Shown here one piece after another: positions 53,175-63,037 of a stretch of 64,000 nt of DNA. This stretch comes from Bordetella genomosp. 5 (GTDB lineage: Bacteria > Pseudomonadota > Gammaproteobacteria > Burkholderiales > Burkholderiaceae_B). Where the stretch lies: positions 1 through 64,000 of the forward strand of contig NZ_NEVN01000004.1 in assembly GCF_002261475.1 (NCBI RefSeq), given 5' to 3'. The notes beneath the pieces were generated by a model that made no database searches, was not told where the DNA came from, and worked only from the letters and a program-made list of their open reading frames with translations. Position numbers and translations under genes: made by a program. Position 1 is the first letter of the stretch, and each line of letters starts with the position of its first letter.

Positions 53175-53767
53175 TGACGCAGGTGACGCCCCCCGCGCCG
53201 CTCACGGTGGATCTGACGCTCGACGATTACCAGACGTTCATCACCTACGCGCACCGCCGGCCCGAATTGCGCCGCCGCCGGATCAAGAGCCATATCCGGT
53301 TCGGGATCATCATGGCCGTGGGTCTGCTGCTCTACACGGCGGCACGCAGCTCGAGCGCCGGCCTGGGCACCAGTCTGTCGGTGGTGCTGCCGGCCTTCGC
53401 GCAGAGCGCGGTGGTCGGGCTGGGCACGCTGCTGCTGATGGCCCTGGTGTTCGAACATGCGGTGCCGGCGATGGCGCGTTTCAACGTGCGCCGTGCCTTC
53501 GCACGCGAGCCCGACAATCCTTTCCTGGGACGCCATCACTTTCTGTTCGAGGACGACGGCATCGGCGACGCGACCGAGCATGCCTCGGGCAGCGTGCCCT
53601 GGGACATGGTGCGTAGCGCCGAAGAAACCCCGGATTACCTCTTCCTGTTCATCGCGCCGCTGCAGGGCGTGATCCTGCCCAAGCGGGGCCAGGATCCGGC
53701 CGCGCTGGCCGCGGTGCGGGCGCAGGTGCGTGCGCACGTGAGCGGATCGCAGCTGCAGCCCGACTGA
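53174..53767 (+). CDS. YcxB-like two-helix membrane protein
   Basis: A 197-residue protein with a soluble N-terminus ([19 protein letters not shown]), two close hydrophobic helices (residues about 41-60 and 70-92) and a C-terminal domain of YcxB type ([36 protein letters not shown]). Function unknown. It starts inside the parE stop codon (TGATG) and precedes parC by about 30 bases, so it is co-expressed with topoisomerase IV. Confidence 0.82.
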
Positions 53768-53798
53768 GCAAGAAGCGCATATTGGATAAAGACTGATC

Positions 53799-56114
53799 AT
53801 GACCGATACCAACCAAGCCGGCCTGTTCGACGCGCCTTCCGGGGGCGACGACGAGGCCATCACGCTGGGCCGTTATGCCGAGCAGGCCTATCTGGATTAC
53901 GCCGTTTCGGTGGTGCGCGGGCGCGCGCTGCCGGACGTGGGCGACGGCCAAAAGCCGGTGCAACGCCGCATTCTCTACGCCATGCAGGCCATGGGGCTGG
54001 GCGGCAACGCCAAGCCCGTGAAGTCGGCGCGCGTGGTGGGCGACGTGCTGGGCAAATATCACCCGCACGGCGACCAGGCCGCGTACGACGCCATGGTCCG
54101 CATGGCGCAGGATTTCTCGCTGCGCTATCCGCTGATCGATGGCCACGGCAACTTCGGTTCGCGCGACGGCGATAACGCCGCCGCGATGCGATATACCGAA
54201 GCGCGCCTGACCCCGTTCGCGCGCCTGCTGCTCGACGAGCTCGACGAGGGCACGGTCGACTTCGTGCCCAACTACGATGGCAGCCAGCAAGAGCCGCAGA
54301 TGCTGCCGGCCCGCCTGCCCGTCATGCTGCTCAACGGCGCGTCGGGCATCGCCGTGGGCATGGCCACCGAGATTCCGCCGCACAATCTGCGCGAGGTCGC
54401 GGCCGCCTGCGTGGCGCTGATCCGCAATCCCAAGCTCGCCGACGAAGACGTGCTCGCGTTCATCCCCGGCCCCGACTTCGCGGGCGGCGGCCAGATCATC
54501 ACCGCGCCGGCCGATATCGCGCAGATCTACACCACCGGGCGTGGCTCGCTGAAGGTGCGCGCGCGCTGGCAGTTCGAAGAGATGGCGCGCGGTCAGTGGC
54601 AACTGGTCGTCACGGAACTGCCGCCGGGCACCTCTGGCCAGAAGGTGCTCGAAGAAATCGAAGAGCTCACCAATCCCAAGGTGCGCGCCGGCAAGAAGGC
54701 CCTGTCGCCCGAACAGCAGCAGTCCAAGGCAGTGATGCTGAGCCTGCTGGATACCGTGCGCGACGAGTCGGGCAAGGATGCCGCCGTGCGTCTGGTGTTC
54801 GAGCCCAAAACGTCCAAGGTCGATCGCGACGACTTCGTGAACACGCTGCTCGCCCAGACCAGCATGGAAAGCAACGCGCCGATCAATCTCGTGTGCATCG
54901 GCACGGATGGCCGTCCGCGCCAGAAGGGCTTGCGCGAAGTGCTCGAGGAGTGGGTCGCGTTCCGCACGGACACCGTCGTGCGCCGCACGCGCTACCGCCT
55001 CGATAAGGTCGCTGATCGGATCCATGTGCTCGAAGGCCGGATGGTGGTCTACCTCAATGTCGACGAGGTGATCCAGACGATCCGCGAATCCGACGAGCCC
55101 AAAGAAGCGCTCATGACGCGCTTCTCGCTGTCCGAGCGTCAGGCCGAAGACATCCTCGAAATGCGTCTGCGCCAGCTGGCGCGCCTCGAAGGCTTCAAGA
55201 TCGAGCAGGAGCTCGCCGACAAGCGCGAAGAGCAGGTGAAGCTGCAAGACCTGCTCGACAATCCCAGTTCGCTGAAGCGCCTGCTCATCAAAGAGATCGA
55301 GGCAGACGCCAAGCAGTTCGGCGACGAGCGCCGCACCCTCATCGAGACCGCCGAGCGCGCCGTGCTCGAGACCAAGGTCGTCGACGAGCCGGTCACGGTC
55401 ATCGTGTCGCAAAAGGGCTGGCTGCGTGCGCGTCAGGGCCACGGCCACGATGCCGCGCAATTCAGCTTCAAGCAGGGCGACGATCTCTACGGCGCATTCG
55501 AGTGCCGCACGACCGACACGCTGATCGCGGTGGGCGACAACGGCCGCGTCTACACCGTGGCGGTGGCGGGCCTGCCGTCGGCGCGCGGCGACGGTCAGCC
55601 GGTCACCACGATGATCGATCTGGAATCCGGCACGCGCATCGTGCATACCATCGCGGCGGCGCCCGACACGCGCTGGCTGCTGGCCACGCAGGGCGGCTAC
55701 GGCTTTGCCACGCGCCTGTCCGACATTAGCAGCCGTCAGCGCGGCGGCAAGCAATTCGTCACGCTCGAGGCGGGCGATGCGTTGCTGCGCCCGGTGCCGC
55801 TCTTCGAAGGCGCGGCGCAGTTGGCGCTGCTGTCGGCCAAGGGCAAGTTCCTGGTGTTCGGGCTGGACGAGGTCAAAGCCCTGTCGGGTGGCGGCCGCGG
55901 CACCATCCTGATGGGCCTGGATCCCAACGACAAGCTCGAGCAGGCCGTGCCCATCGGCAAGGCCGGGGTGCGCGCGACCGGCATCTATCGCAACAAGCCC
56001 ACCGAGGACATCCTCGCGGGCACGGCGCTCACGCCCTACGTTGGCAAGCGCGCTCGCAAGGGCCGTCAGCTCGACGTGCGGCCCAAGCAGCCGCTGCTCT
56101 CGCCGGTCTTCTGA
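53799..56114 (+). CDS. parC: DNA topoisomerase IV subunit A
   Basis: The DNA-cleaving subunit of topoisomerase IV. In 771 residues the winged-helix domain holds the active Tyr132 ([12 protein letters not shown]), preceded by Arg131, followed by the tower, coiled coil and a C-terminal beta-pinwheel. In the quinolone-binding helix ([16 protein letters not shown]), Gln93 and Asp97 stand where E. coli ParC has Ser80 and Glu84. A strong terminator follows. Confidence 0.96.
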   Translation: MTDTNQAGLFDAPSGGDDEAITLGRYAEQAYLDYAVSVVRGRALPDVGDGQKPVQRRILYAMQAMGLGGNAKPVKSARVVGDVLGKYHPHGDQAAYDAMVRMAQDFSLRYPLIDGHGNFGSRDGDNAAAMRYTEARLTPFARLLLDELDEGTVDFVPNYDGSQQEPQMLPARLPVMLLNGASGIAVGMATEIPPHNLREVAAACVALIRNPKLADEDVLAFIPGPDFAGGGQIITAPADIAQIYTTGRGSLKVRARWQFEEMARGQWQLVVTELPPGTSGQKVLEEIEELTNPKVRAGKKALSPEQQQSKAVMLSLLDTVRDESGKDAAVRLVFEPKTSKVDRDDFVNTLLAQTSMESNAPINLVCIGTDGRPRQKGLREVLEEWVAFRTDTVVRRTRYRLDKVADRIHVLEGRMVVYLNVDEVIQTIRESDEPKEALMTRFSLSERQAEDILEMRLRQLARLEGFKIEQELADKREEQVKLQDLLDNPSSLKRLLIKEIEADAKQFGDERRTLIETAERAVLETKVVDEPVTVIVSQKGWLRARQGHGHDAAQFSFKQGDDLYGAFECRTTDTLIAVGDNGRVYTVAVAGLPSARGDGQPVTTMIDLESGTRIVHTIAAAPDTRWLLATQGGYGFATRLSDISSRQRGGKQFVTLEAGDALLRPVPLFEGAAQLALLSAKGKFLVFGLDEVKALSGGGRGTILMGLDPNDKLEQAVPIGKAGVRATGIYRNKPTEDILAGTALTPYVGKRARKGRQLDVRPKQPLLSPVF

Positions 56115-56125
56115 CCGGTGTCTGG

Positions 56126-56158
56126 CGGCGATGGGCCTCGAGGCTCATCGCCGTTTTT
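56126..56158 (+). terminator. Intrinsic terminator after parC
   Basis: A near-perfect 13- to 14-bp stem CGGCGATGGGCCTC/GAGGCTCATCGCCG followed by TTTTT, 12 bases after the parC stop codon. Confidence 0.85.
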
Positions 56159-56167
56159 GCATTCTTA

Positions 56168-56221
56168 GCGGCTGCCGCCGCGGGCCGCGCCGCGGCGGCT
56201 GCCGCCGCGGGCCGCGCCGCG
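56168..56221. repeat. 27-bp GC-only tandem direct repeat
   Basis: Two exact copies (56168-56194 and 56195-56221) of a unit that itself contains palindromic GCCGCGGC-type cores. The pair ends seven bases before the DUF418 gene start, so it would fold in the ribosome-binding region of that message. Confidence 0.8.
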
Positions 56222-56228
56222 TTCATCC

Positions 56229-57428
56229 ATGCCGCTACTCCCCGATCCCACCGCCTCGCGTCTGACGCACCTCGATGCCCTGCGCGGATTTGCCTTGTTC
56301 GGCATTCTGCTCGTGAACATCAATGTGTTCGCGTCCACCTACTACGGATACGCGGTGGCCGATCCAAACTTCGATCGGCCTCTCGACGGCACGGTGCTGT
56401 GGACCGTCGCCTGGCTGTTCGAAACCAAGTTCTATCTGCTGTTCTCGTTTCTCTTCGGCTACAGCTTTTCGCTGCAGCTGGATTCGGCCGCGCGTGCCGG
56501 TGTGGCGCCGGTGTCGAGGCTGCTGCGCCGTTTCGGTGTGCTCGTCCTGCTCGGCCTGATTCACGCGTTTCTGTTCTATCACGGCGATATTCTCGTCACC
56601 TACGGCGTGCTGGCGTTGATCCTGCTGGCGTGCCGTGACATGGCGCCGGCTCGCGCGCTGAACGCCGCGCTGTTCGTGATCACGCTGGCCTCGCTGGGAT
56701 GGCTGCTGCTGGGCGGGCTCGCCACGCTCGACCCGCAGGCGATGCAGCCGCCCGCCATCAGCTACGACGGCCCGCTGGCCGCGGCCGAGGCCTACCGCGG
56801 CACCATCGGGTCCACGATCGCCCAGCACGCACGCGAGCTGATCGAAACGGCGTGGTTCATGGTGCTGCTGGTGCAGGGGCCTTACGTGCTCGCGATGTTT
56901 CTCGCCGGGCTGGCGCTCGGTCGCCGCGGTGCGCTCGTCGCGCCTTGGCAATCGCCGCGCACGCTGGGTCTTCTGGTCGCGTTGTGCCTGCCGGCCGGGC
57001 TGGCCGGGGCGGCCGTGTATGCGTCCTCCGGTCTGCCGCAGGTGCCCGAAGCCTACACCGTGATCGGTCTTGCCATCGGGCTCTTCACGGCGCCGCTATT
57101 GAGCCTCTCGTATGCGGGCGTCTTTTTTCTGGTCTGGCGCACGGCGATCGGCCCGCGCCTGCTGGGCTGGCTGGCGCCGATGGGGCGCATGGCGCTCAGC
57201 AATTATCTGATGCAGTCGGTGGTGTGCGCGTTCGTGTTCACTGCCTGGGGGCTGCGCCTCGTCGGCACGGTGTCGCCGCTCCAGACCGTGCTGATCGCGC
57301 TCGCGATTTTTGCCGCGCAGGCGCCGTGGTCCGCGTGGTGGCTGCGGCATCACGAATACGGCCCGGTGGAATGGCTGTTGCGCGCCGCGACCTACGCGCG
57401 CCGCCCTGTCTGGCGCCGGCGGGCATGA
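56229..57428 (+). CDS. DUF418/YeiB family membrane protein
   Basis: A 399-residue polytopic inner-membrane protein with about ten hydrophobic segments. The N-terminus (LTHLDALRGFALFGILLVNINVF) and C-terminal region (GRMALSNYLMQSVVCAFVF) are typical of the YeiB/DUF418 group, which resembles acyltransferase-3 proteins. No substrate is known. No Shine-Dalgarno sequence is seen before the ATG; instead a GC-only tandem repeat is there. Confidence 0.88.
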   Translation: MPLLPDPTASRLTHLDALRGFALFGILLVNINVFASTYYGYAVADPNFDRPLDGTVLWTVAWLFETKFYLLFSFLFGYSFSLQLDSAARAGVAPVSRLLRRFGVLVLLGLIHAFLFYHGDILVTYGVLALILLACRDMAPARALNAALFVITLASLGWLLLGGLATLDPQAMQPPAISYDGPLAAAEAYRGTIGSTIAQHARELIETAWFMVLLVQGPYVLAMFLAGLALGRRGALVAPWQSPRTLGLLVALCLPAGLAGAAVYASSGLPQVPEAYTVIGLAIGLFTAPLLSLSYAGVFFLVWRTAIGPRLLGWLAPMGRMALSNYLMQSVVCAFVFTAWGLRLVGTVSPLQTVLIALAIFAAQAPWSAWWLRHHEYGPVEWLLRAATYARRPVWRRRA

Positions 57429-57479
57429 GCGGATCGCGGCCGTCTCGGGCATGACGGCCGCGCTGGCGCAAGCCGTGTC

Positions 57480-58820
57480 TCAGCGCGTCAGCCCGCCGAT
57501 GGCGGCGTCGATCGCCTCGGCGAGCCGCGCGACCAATTGATCGAGCTCGTCGTCGGTGATGATGAACGGCGGCGCGATCAGGACGTGATCGCCGTGCCGT
57601 CCGTCGATGGTGCCGCCCATCGGATACACCATCAGGCCACGGGCCATCGCCTCGCGTTTGATCTGTGCGTGCAACGACCGGGCAGGGTCGAACACCTGCC
57701 GGGTGGCACGGTCGGCCACCAGCTCCACGCCCATGAAAAGCCCGCGGCCACGAATGTCTCCGACATGCGGATGATCGCCGAGCCGGGCCTGAAGGCGCGC
57801 GCGCAGTCCGTCACCCTGCCGGCGCACCTGCGCCAGCAGATTGTCGCGCTGGATGACCTCCTGCACGGCGAGTGACGCCGCGCACGCCATGGCGTGGCCC
57901 AGATAGGTGTGGCCGTGCTGAAAGAACCCGCTGCCTCGCTGCATGGCCGATACGATGCGCTCCTGCGCCATCACCGCGCCGATCGGCTGATATCCGCCGC
58001 CCAGTCCCTTGGCAATGGTGATCAGATCGGGCAGCACGCCCTCCTGTTCGACGGCATAGAGGGTGCCCGTGCGGCCCATGCCGCACATCACCTCGTCCGC
58101 GATCAACAACACGCCGTGCCGGTCGCAGACCTCGCGCACCTTGCGCAGGTAGCCGCCCACGCCGGGCACGGCGCCAAGCGTGGCGCCCACCACCGGCTCC
58201 GCCACGAAGGCCATGACCGTCTCGGGCCCCAGGCGCAGGAACGTGTCCTCGAGCTCGTCGGCCAGGCGCTGCGCGTATTGCGCTTCGGTTTCGTCCTGGC
58301 GCTGATCGCGGTAGGCATAGCAGGGCGATACGTGCGTCACGTCGATCAGCAAGGGCGCGAATTGCGCGCGGCGCGCGGCGTTGCCGCCGACGGCCAGCGC
58401 GCCCAGCGTATTGCCGTGGTAACTCTGACGGCGCGCCACGATGTTGCGGCGCTGCGGCTGGCCGATCTCGACGTAATACTGGCGGGCCATCTTGAGCGCC
58501 GCCTCGACCGCCTCCGAGCCGCCGGAGACGAAGTAGGCATGCGAGGTGCCCGCGGGAGCGTCGGCCACCAGCCGTTCGGCGAGCCGCTCGGCCACCTCCG
58601 TCGTGAAGAAGCCGGTGTGCGCATAGGCGAGCGCATCGATTTGCGCGTGCATGGCCGCGCGCACCTCGGGATGGTTGTGGCCCAGGCAGGACACCGCGGC
58701 GCCCCCCGACCCATCGAGATAGGCACGGCCCTCGCTGTCGTAGAGCCACACGCCTTCGCCGCGTACCGCGGTGGCAGGGGTGTGGCGCAGCGAGCGATGC
58801 AGGATATGGGTCGGTTTCAT
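57480..58820 (-). CDS. Class III PLP-dependent aminotransferase
   Basis: A fold-type I aminotransferase of about 446 residues with the class III pattern: YFVSGGSEAVEAALKMARQY (phosphate and aldehyde pocket), SYHGNTLGALAVGG, VLLIADEVMCGMGRTG (Asp binding the pyridine N) and TIAKGLGGGYQP (Schiff-base Lys). It resembles omega-amino acid/4-aminobutyrate-type enzymes; the amino donor cannot be told. ATG 58820 has GGAGG seven bases upstream. It follows an RpiR-type regulator gene on the same strand and is probably regulated by it. Confidence 0.93.
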   Translation of the reverse strand: MKPTHILHRSLRHTPATAVRGEGVWLYDSEGRAYLDGSGGAAVSCLGHNHPEVRAAMHAQIDALAYAHTGFFTTEVAERLAERLVADAPAGTSHAYFVSGGSEAVEAALKMARQYYVEIGQPQRRNIVARRQSYHGNTLGALAVGGNAARRAQFAPLLIDVTHVSPCYAYRDQRQDETEAQYAQRLADELEDTFLRLGPETVMAFVAEPVVGATLGAVPGVGGYLRKVREVCDRHGVLLIADEVMCGMGRTGTLYAVEQEGVLPDLITIAKGLGGGYQPIGAVMAQERIVSAMQRGSGFFQHGHTYLGHAMACAASLAVQEVIQRDNLLAQVRRQGDGLRARLQARLGDHPHVGDIRGRGLFMGVELVADRATRQVFDPARSLHAQIKREAMARGLMVYPMGGTIDGRHGDHVLIAPPFIITDDELDQLVARLAEAIDAAIGGLTR

Positions 58821-58863
58821 GGCGCCTCCGCGCGGTTCGAATCGATAAAAGGCTTGCGTGCGC

Positions 58864-59814
58864 TCAGCCGGACTGCCGCGCACGGTGCCAATACACCTGC
58901 TCGGCCTGCAGGCGCGCCTCGACGTCGGCGAGGCGGTCCAGCACGGCTTCGCCGCCGCACGCCGTGATGCGTGCCACCAGGTGCTCGGCCAGCGCCAGCA
59001 GGCCGGCGGTGGTGTGAAAGAACGACCCGGGCCCGGCTACCGCGGGCTGCGCCTGCGCCTGCTCGAGGTCGCTCCCCGCGAACCGGAGCGTGTGGCGGGC
59101 GTCGGCGGCGATCGGCGACAGGGGCGAGTCGGTCAGCGCGATCACGGCCACGCCGCGCGCGACGGCCTGCTGCGTGAGGGCGACCGTGGCCGTGGGGTAG
59201 GGGGCCTGCGACAACACCACGAGCGCGTCGCCGTGCTGCAGGGCGTCGATCTGCTCGGCGTGCGTGTCGCCCAGGCCGTCGATCAGGACGCCGTTGCGAC
59301 GAATGAGCTGGTAGGCATAACGCATCTGGAAGGCGATGCCGAAGGCGGAGCGCGTGCCCAGGAATCCGACCCGTGGCGCGGCCAGCACGGTCAGTGCGGC
59401 GGCGTCGAGATCGGCCGGGGTGTTCAGCACGCACGCCGAAGCCATGGCGTCGGTCTGGGCCGCCTGCAGCACCGCATGCCCTGGCCGGCGGCCAGCGGCA
59501 TCCGGCTCGGGCGCGTTCGCCGCCTGCAGGGCCGCCGCGCGCTGCCGCAGGCCGGGCCCGCGCGGGGCGGCCAGCGCCGACTGAAAGGGTCGGCGAAAGT
59601 CGTCGTAGCTCTCGTGTCCGGTGGCCCGCGCCAGCCTCAGCATCGTGGCCGGCGCGACCCCGACCGCCTGCGCCTGACGGCGCATGGACCACAGCCCGAC
59701 CTCGACAGGATGGGCGACGACCCAATGCGCGGCGCGTTCCAGTTCCGGGGGCAAGGTGGCGAGGCGCGACCGCAGCGTGTCGACGAGCGCCTCGGGCAGC
59801 GGCAAATCAGGCAT
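58864..59814 (-). CDS. MurR/RpiR family transcriptional regulator
   Basis: A 316-residue regulator with an N-terminal HTH_6 domain (ELERAAHWVVAHPVEVGLWSMRRQAQAVGVAPATMLRLARATG) and a C-terminal SIS sugar-phosphate-binding domain (VGFLGTRSAFGIAFQMRYAYQLI ... DALVVLSQAPYPTATVALTQQAVARG). It is followed by the aminotransferase gene after 43 bases. A 19-bp palindrome before its start is a likely autoregulatory operator. Despite the SIS domain, many members near aminotransferases respond to amino or keto compounds. Confidence 0.92.
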   Translation of the reverse strand: MPDLPLPEALVDTLRSRLATLPPELERAAHWVVAHPVEVGLWSMRRQAQAVGVAPATMLRLARATGHESYDDFRRPFQSALAAPRGPGLRQRAAALQAANAPEPDAAGRRPGHAVLQAAQTDAMASACVLNTPADLDAAALTVLAAPRVGFLGTRSAFGIAFQMRYAYQLIRRNGVLIDGLGDTHAEQIDALQHGDALVVLSQAPYPTATVALTQQAVARGVAVIALTDSPLSPIAADARHTLRFAGSDLEQAQAQPAVAGPGSFFHTTAGLLALAEHLVARITACGGEAVLDRLADVEARLQAEQVYWHRARQSG

Positions 59815-59830
59815 GATGTAGGCGAGGCAA

Positions 59831-59849
59831 TAAAACAGATGTTGTTTTA
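59831..59849. promoter_or_regulatory. Candidate RpiR operator
   Basis: A perfect inverted repeat TAAAACA-GATGT-TGTTTTA centred about 26 bases before the RpiR start codon, overlapping a TATAAA -10-like box on the minus strand (59846-59851). Confidence 0.5.
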
Positions 59850-60021
59850 TACATTAGCTAAAAAACATTCGTTTTATGTCTTGGGTATGCCCCTTTTTTA
59901 CCCCGGGAATGCCCTGATATTACGTCCCTATTAAAAGGGGCGCCCCCTGGGGATATCGGCTATTTTTGTCATCTGCTGCAAAGTCACCTTCATTTAATTA
60001 CATCGTGCTTGCAATTCAGGT

Positions 60022-60050
60022 TTGACTCATACGGTTTGGCCGCATATCAT
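60022..60050 (+). promoter_or_regulatory. Sigma70-like promoter of the ectoine operon
   Basis: TTGACT (60022-60027), a 17-base spacer and TATCAT (60045-60050), 37 bases before the MarR start. The surrounding 270 bp (59815-60087) are AT-rich and contain an inverted pair GCCCCTTTT / AAAAGGGGC (near 59889 and 59933) that may bind a regulator. Confidence 0.7.
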
Positions 60051-60087
60051 TTGTGTAGAAATCAATTTTGTTGAACTATTTTCAGTC

Positions 60088-60630
60088 ATGAATAACGTCA
60101 CGACGACGGAATCCTCGCAGCAGTACGACCTCCGCATCCTGCGCGCCCTGCGCCGCATTACGCGTTCGATCGCACTGCACTCGCGCCAGCTGGCCGCGGT
60201 GAGTCACATCACCGCGCCCCAGCTGATGTGCCTGCGTACGGTGATTGCCAGCGGTCCGCTTACGGCCACGGCGATCAGCCGCGAGATTCACGTCAGCCCC
60301 AGCACGGTCGTGGGCATTCTCGACCGTCTGGAGGACAAAGGTCTGATCCGCCGCGAACGCGGCCGTGAAGACCGCCGCATCGTGTTCGTTACCGCCACGG
60401 ATGCCGGCCGCGCGCTGGCAACCGAAGCGCCGTCGCCTTTGCAGAAGCATCTGGCCGACTCGCTCAACGCGCTGCCCGAGCTCGAGCAGGCGACGATCAC
60501 GCTCTCTTTGGAGCGCATCGTCGACCTGATGGAACAGGAAGGACATGCAGCAGAAGTCCATGATCCCTCCTCGCCCATTCTCGACGTGCCCACGGGTGGC
60601 GCACCTCCAGAATCGGGATTGGTCGTATGA
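60088..60630 (+). CDS. ectR: MarR family regulator, EctR type
   Basis: A 180-residue winged-helix regulator. The DNA-binding core is clear ([52 protein letters not shown], with the DxR wing). Position directly before ectA, with a four-base overlap, matches EctR, the repressor-like osmotic regulator of ectoine genes. Here it is on the same strand as the ect genes and part of their transcript. The C-terminus is longer and Pro/Gly-rich. ATG 60088 is chosen over an upstream ATG at 60022 that lies in the promoter. Confidence 0.9.
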   Translation: MNNVTTTESSQQYDLRILRALRRITRSIALHSRQLAAVSHITAPQLMCLRTVIASGPLTATAISREIHVSPSTVVGILDRLEDKGLIRRERGREDRRIVFVTATDAGRALATEAPSPLQKHLADSLNALPELEQATITLSLERIVDLMEQEGHAAEVHDPSSPILDVPTGGAPPESGLVV

Positions 60631-61193
60631 GAAATATAGAACTTAACAACACTACTTCCCTGCCAAATTCGGCCGCGCGCCCCGCGTCGGCCCGCCTGCC
60701 GCGCCACATCTTCCGGTCAGCCACGCTGACCGATGGCGCCGCGATCCATCGGTTGGTCTCCGAATGCCCGCCGCTGGATGTCAATTCCCTCTATGCCTAC
60801 CTGCTGCTGTGCGAACACCACAGCGAGACCTGCGTGGTCGCCGAGAGCCTGGGTGGCGACATCGACGGATTCATCTCCGCCTACGTCCCGCCCAACCGCC
60901 CCGACACGCTCTTTGTCTGGCAGGTAGCCGTGCACGCCCGTGCCCGCGGCCAACGACTGGCCCGCGCCATGCTCAACGAACTGCTGTCGCGCGACGCGCT
61001 GCAGCAGGTGCGCCATCTTGAAACTACGGTGGGGCCTGACAACCAGGCTTCGCGCCGCACGTTCACCGGTCTCGCCGGTGAGCTGGGCGCCCACGTCAGC
61101 GAGCAGCCGTATTTCGATCGGCAGCTGTTTGGCGGGGCCGAGCACGACGACGAGATGCTGTTGAAGATAGGCCCGTTCGCCCCGTCCCACTAA
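60627..61193 (+). CDS. ectA: L-2,4-diaminobutyrate acetyltransferase
   Basis: The second step of ectoine synthesis: acetylates L-2,4-diaminobutyrate to N-gamma-acetyl-diaminobutyrate. A 188-residue GNAT protein with the acetyl-CoA loop ([21 protein letters not shown]) and the EctA substrate segments ([29 protein letters not shown]). It overlaps the regulator gene by four bases (ATGA) and is followed by ectB after 113 bases that hold no gene. Confidence 0.97.
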   Translation: MRNIELNNTTSLPNSAARPASARLPRHIFRSATLTDGAAIHRLVSECPPLDVNSLYAYLLLCEHHSETCVVAESLGGDIDGFISAYVPPNRPDTLFVWQVAVHARARGQRLARAMLNELLSRDALQQVRHLETTVGPDNQASRRTFTGLAGELGAHVSEQPYFDRQLFGGAEHDDEMLLKIGPFAPSH

Positions 61194-61306
61194 CGGGACG
61201 GCCGCTCGCGGCCTTCAGTACCGCCGACTTAGTCCATGACATCCGGATGCCTCACGGCAACTGGAGGGGGCTTTGTTGTCTGTCAATTTGATGATGGGAG
61301 GATCAC

Positions 61307-62614
61307 ATGGATTTGAAAATTTTTGACCGGATGGAGTCGGAAGTCAGGGGCTACATTCGGTCCTTTCCAGTGATATTCAGCCAGGCCCGCGGGTCGCTGC
61401 TGATCGATGAGGAAGGCACGGAGTACATCGATTTTTTCAGTGGCGCCGGCACCCTGAACTACGGGCATAACAACCCGGTCTTCAAGGAAAAGCTGCTCGA
61501 GTACCTCGAGTCCGACGGTGTGGTTCACGGCCTCGACATGGCCACCAGCGCCAAGAAGCGCTTTCTCGAAACGGTGGATCGCGTGCTGCTCAAGCCGCGC
61601 AACTGGCAGTACACGCTGCAGTTCACCGGTCCCACGGGCACCAACGCGGTCGAAGCCGCGCTGAAGATCGCCCGCCAGGTCAAGGGACGTTCCAACATTA
61701 TCTCGTTCACCCACGGCTTTCATGGCGTGAGCGGCGGCTCGCTCTCGGCGACCGCGAATATGAAGTTCCGTGATGCGGCCGGCTACGCGCTCGGCAACAC
61801 GACCTTCATGCCCTATGACGGTTACTTCGGTCCCGACGTCGACACGATCGCCTTCCTGGAGCGCATGCTCGATGATCCGAGCAGCGGCCTGGACAAGCCG
61901 GCCGGCGTGATCGTCGAAACCGTGCAGGGCGAGGGCGGTGTCAACGTGGCCACGCTGCGTTGGCTCAAGGAGCTCGAAAAGCTGTGCCGTCGTCACGACA
62001 TGCTGTTGATCGTCGATGACATTCAAGTGGGCTGCGGACGCACCGGCAGCTTCTTCAGCTTCGAGTCGGCCGGCATCCGTCCGGACATCATCACGCTGTC
62101 GAAGTCTCTCTCGGGTTTTGGCCTGCCCATGTCCCTCGTGCTGATGAAGCCCGAGCTGGACGTGTGGAAGCCGGGCGCCCACAGCGGCACTTTCCGCGGC
62201 AACAACCTGGCCTTCGTCACGGCCACCGAAGCGCTCGACACCTACTGGGCGAGCGACGCGTTCTCGACCGACATCCAGCGCAAGGAGCGTCTGGTGCGTG
62301 ATTGGCTCGAGAACCTGGCGCACAGCTACCCGAACGCCGGCCTCGCGGTCCGTGGGCGTGGCCTGATCCAGGGCCTGGTGGCGACCGCCGATCCGGGCCT
62401 GGCCAACCGCATCGCGCAGAAGGCGTTCCAGCGCGGCGTGGTGATCGAGACGTCGGGCGCGCACGATGAAGTGCTGAAGTTCCTGCCCGCGCTGACGATC
62501 GAGGATGAACTGTTGACCCGTGGCCTGGACGTGATCGAGGCCAGCGTGGCCGATGCCTTGGGCGAAGACGAAAAGTCCGCCCGTGTACTCAAATTTGGAG
62601 GTAAGCGTCGATGA
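61307..62614 (+). CDS. ectB: Diaminobutyrate-2-oxoglutarate aminotransferase
   Basis: The first dedicated ectoine step: transaminates aspartate 4-semialdehyde with glutamate to L-2,4-diaminobutyrate. A 435-residue class III PLP enzyme; the Schiff-base lysine is Lys266 (TLSKSLSGFGLPMS), with FTGPTGTNAVEAALK and LLIVDDIQVGCGRTG also visible. The start is preceded by GGGAGG. It overlaps ectC by four bases. Confidence 0.97.
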   Translation: MDLKIFDRMESEVRGYIRSFPVIFSQARGSLLIDEEGTEYIDFFSGAGTLNYGHNNPVFKEKLLEYLESDGVVHGLDMATSAKKRFLETVDRVLLKPRNWQYTLQFTGPTGTNAVEAALKIARQVKGRSNIISFTHGFHGVSGGSLSATANMKFRDAAGYALGNTTFMPYDGYFGPDVDTIAFLERMLDDPSSGLDKPAGVIVETVQGEGGVNVATLRWLKELEKLCRRHDMLLIVDDIQVGCGRTGSFFSFESAGIRPDIITLSKSLSGFGLPMSLVLMKPELDVWKPGAHSGTFRGNNLAFVTATEALDTYWASDAFSTDIQRKERLVRDWLENLAHSYPNAGLAVRGRGLIQGLVATADPGLANRIAQKAFQRGVVIETSGAHDEVLKFLPALTIEDELLTRGLDVIEASVADALGEDEKSARVLKFGGKRR

Positions 62615-63012
62615 TCGTGCGAAATGTGAAAGATGTGATTGGCACCCAGGACGAGGTGCGCACCGATACGTGGGTGAGCCGTCGTGTGCTGCTGAAGAAG
62701 GACAACATGGGTTTCTCGTTCCATGAAACCACGATCTTTCCCGGCACGCGCACGCACATCCACTACAAGAACCACCTCGAGGCCGTCTGGTGCATCGAGG
62801 GTGATGGTTCGATCGAGACCATTGCCGATGGCAAGAAGTACGACCTGGGCCCGGGCGTCGTCTACGCCCTGAACGAAAACGACGAGCACTGGCTGTGCGG
62901 CGGCAAGGAGCCGCTGCGGGTGATCTGCGTTTTCAACCCGCCCCTTACCGGCCAGGAAGTGCACGACGCCGATGGCGTCTACGCCCTGCCCGAAGAGAAG
63001 GTCGCCGCCTGA
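62611..63012 (+). CDS. ectC: Ectoine synthase
   Basis: Closes the ring of N-gamma-acetyl-diaminobutyrate to ectoine. A 133-residue cupin with the EctC core (ETTIFPGTRTHIHYKNHLEAVWCIEGDG, then LGPGVVYALNENDEHWL), which carries the iron-binding residues. GGAGG lies inside the ectB 3' end and the start overlaps the ectB stop. Confidence 0.97.
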   Translation: MIVRNVKDVIGTQDEVRTDTWVSRRVLLKKDNMGFSFHETTIFPGTRTHIHYKNHLEAVWCIEGDGSIETIADGKKYDLGPGVVYALNENDEHWLCGGKEPLRVICVFNPPLTGQEVHDADGVYALPEEKVAA

Positions 63013-63037
63013 GGCCAACACTGAACTGGAGGTTTCT

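Noticed and set aside
57480..58820. An ectoine-degradation transaminase (doeD)
   Set aside because: No ectoine hydrolase or deacetylase genes (doeA/doeB) lie nearby and the regulator is RpiR-type; proximity alone is not enough.
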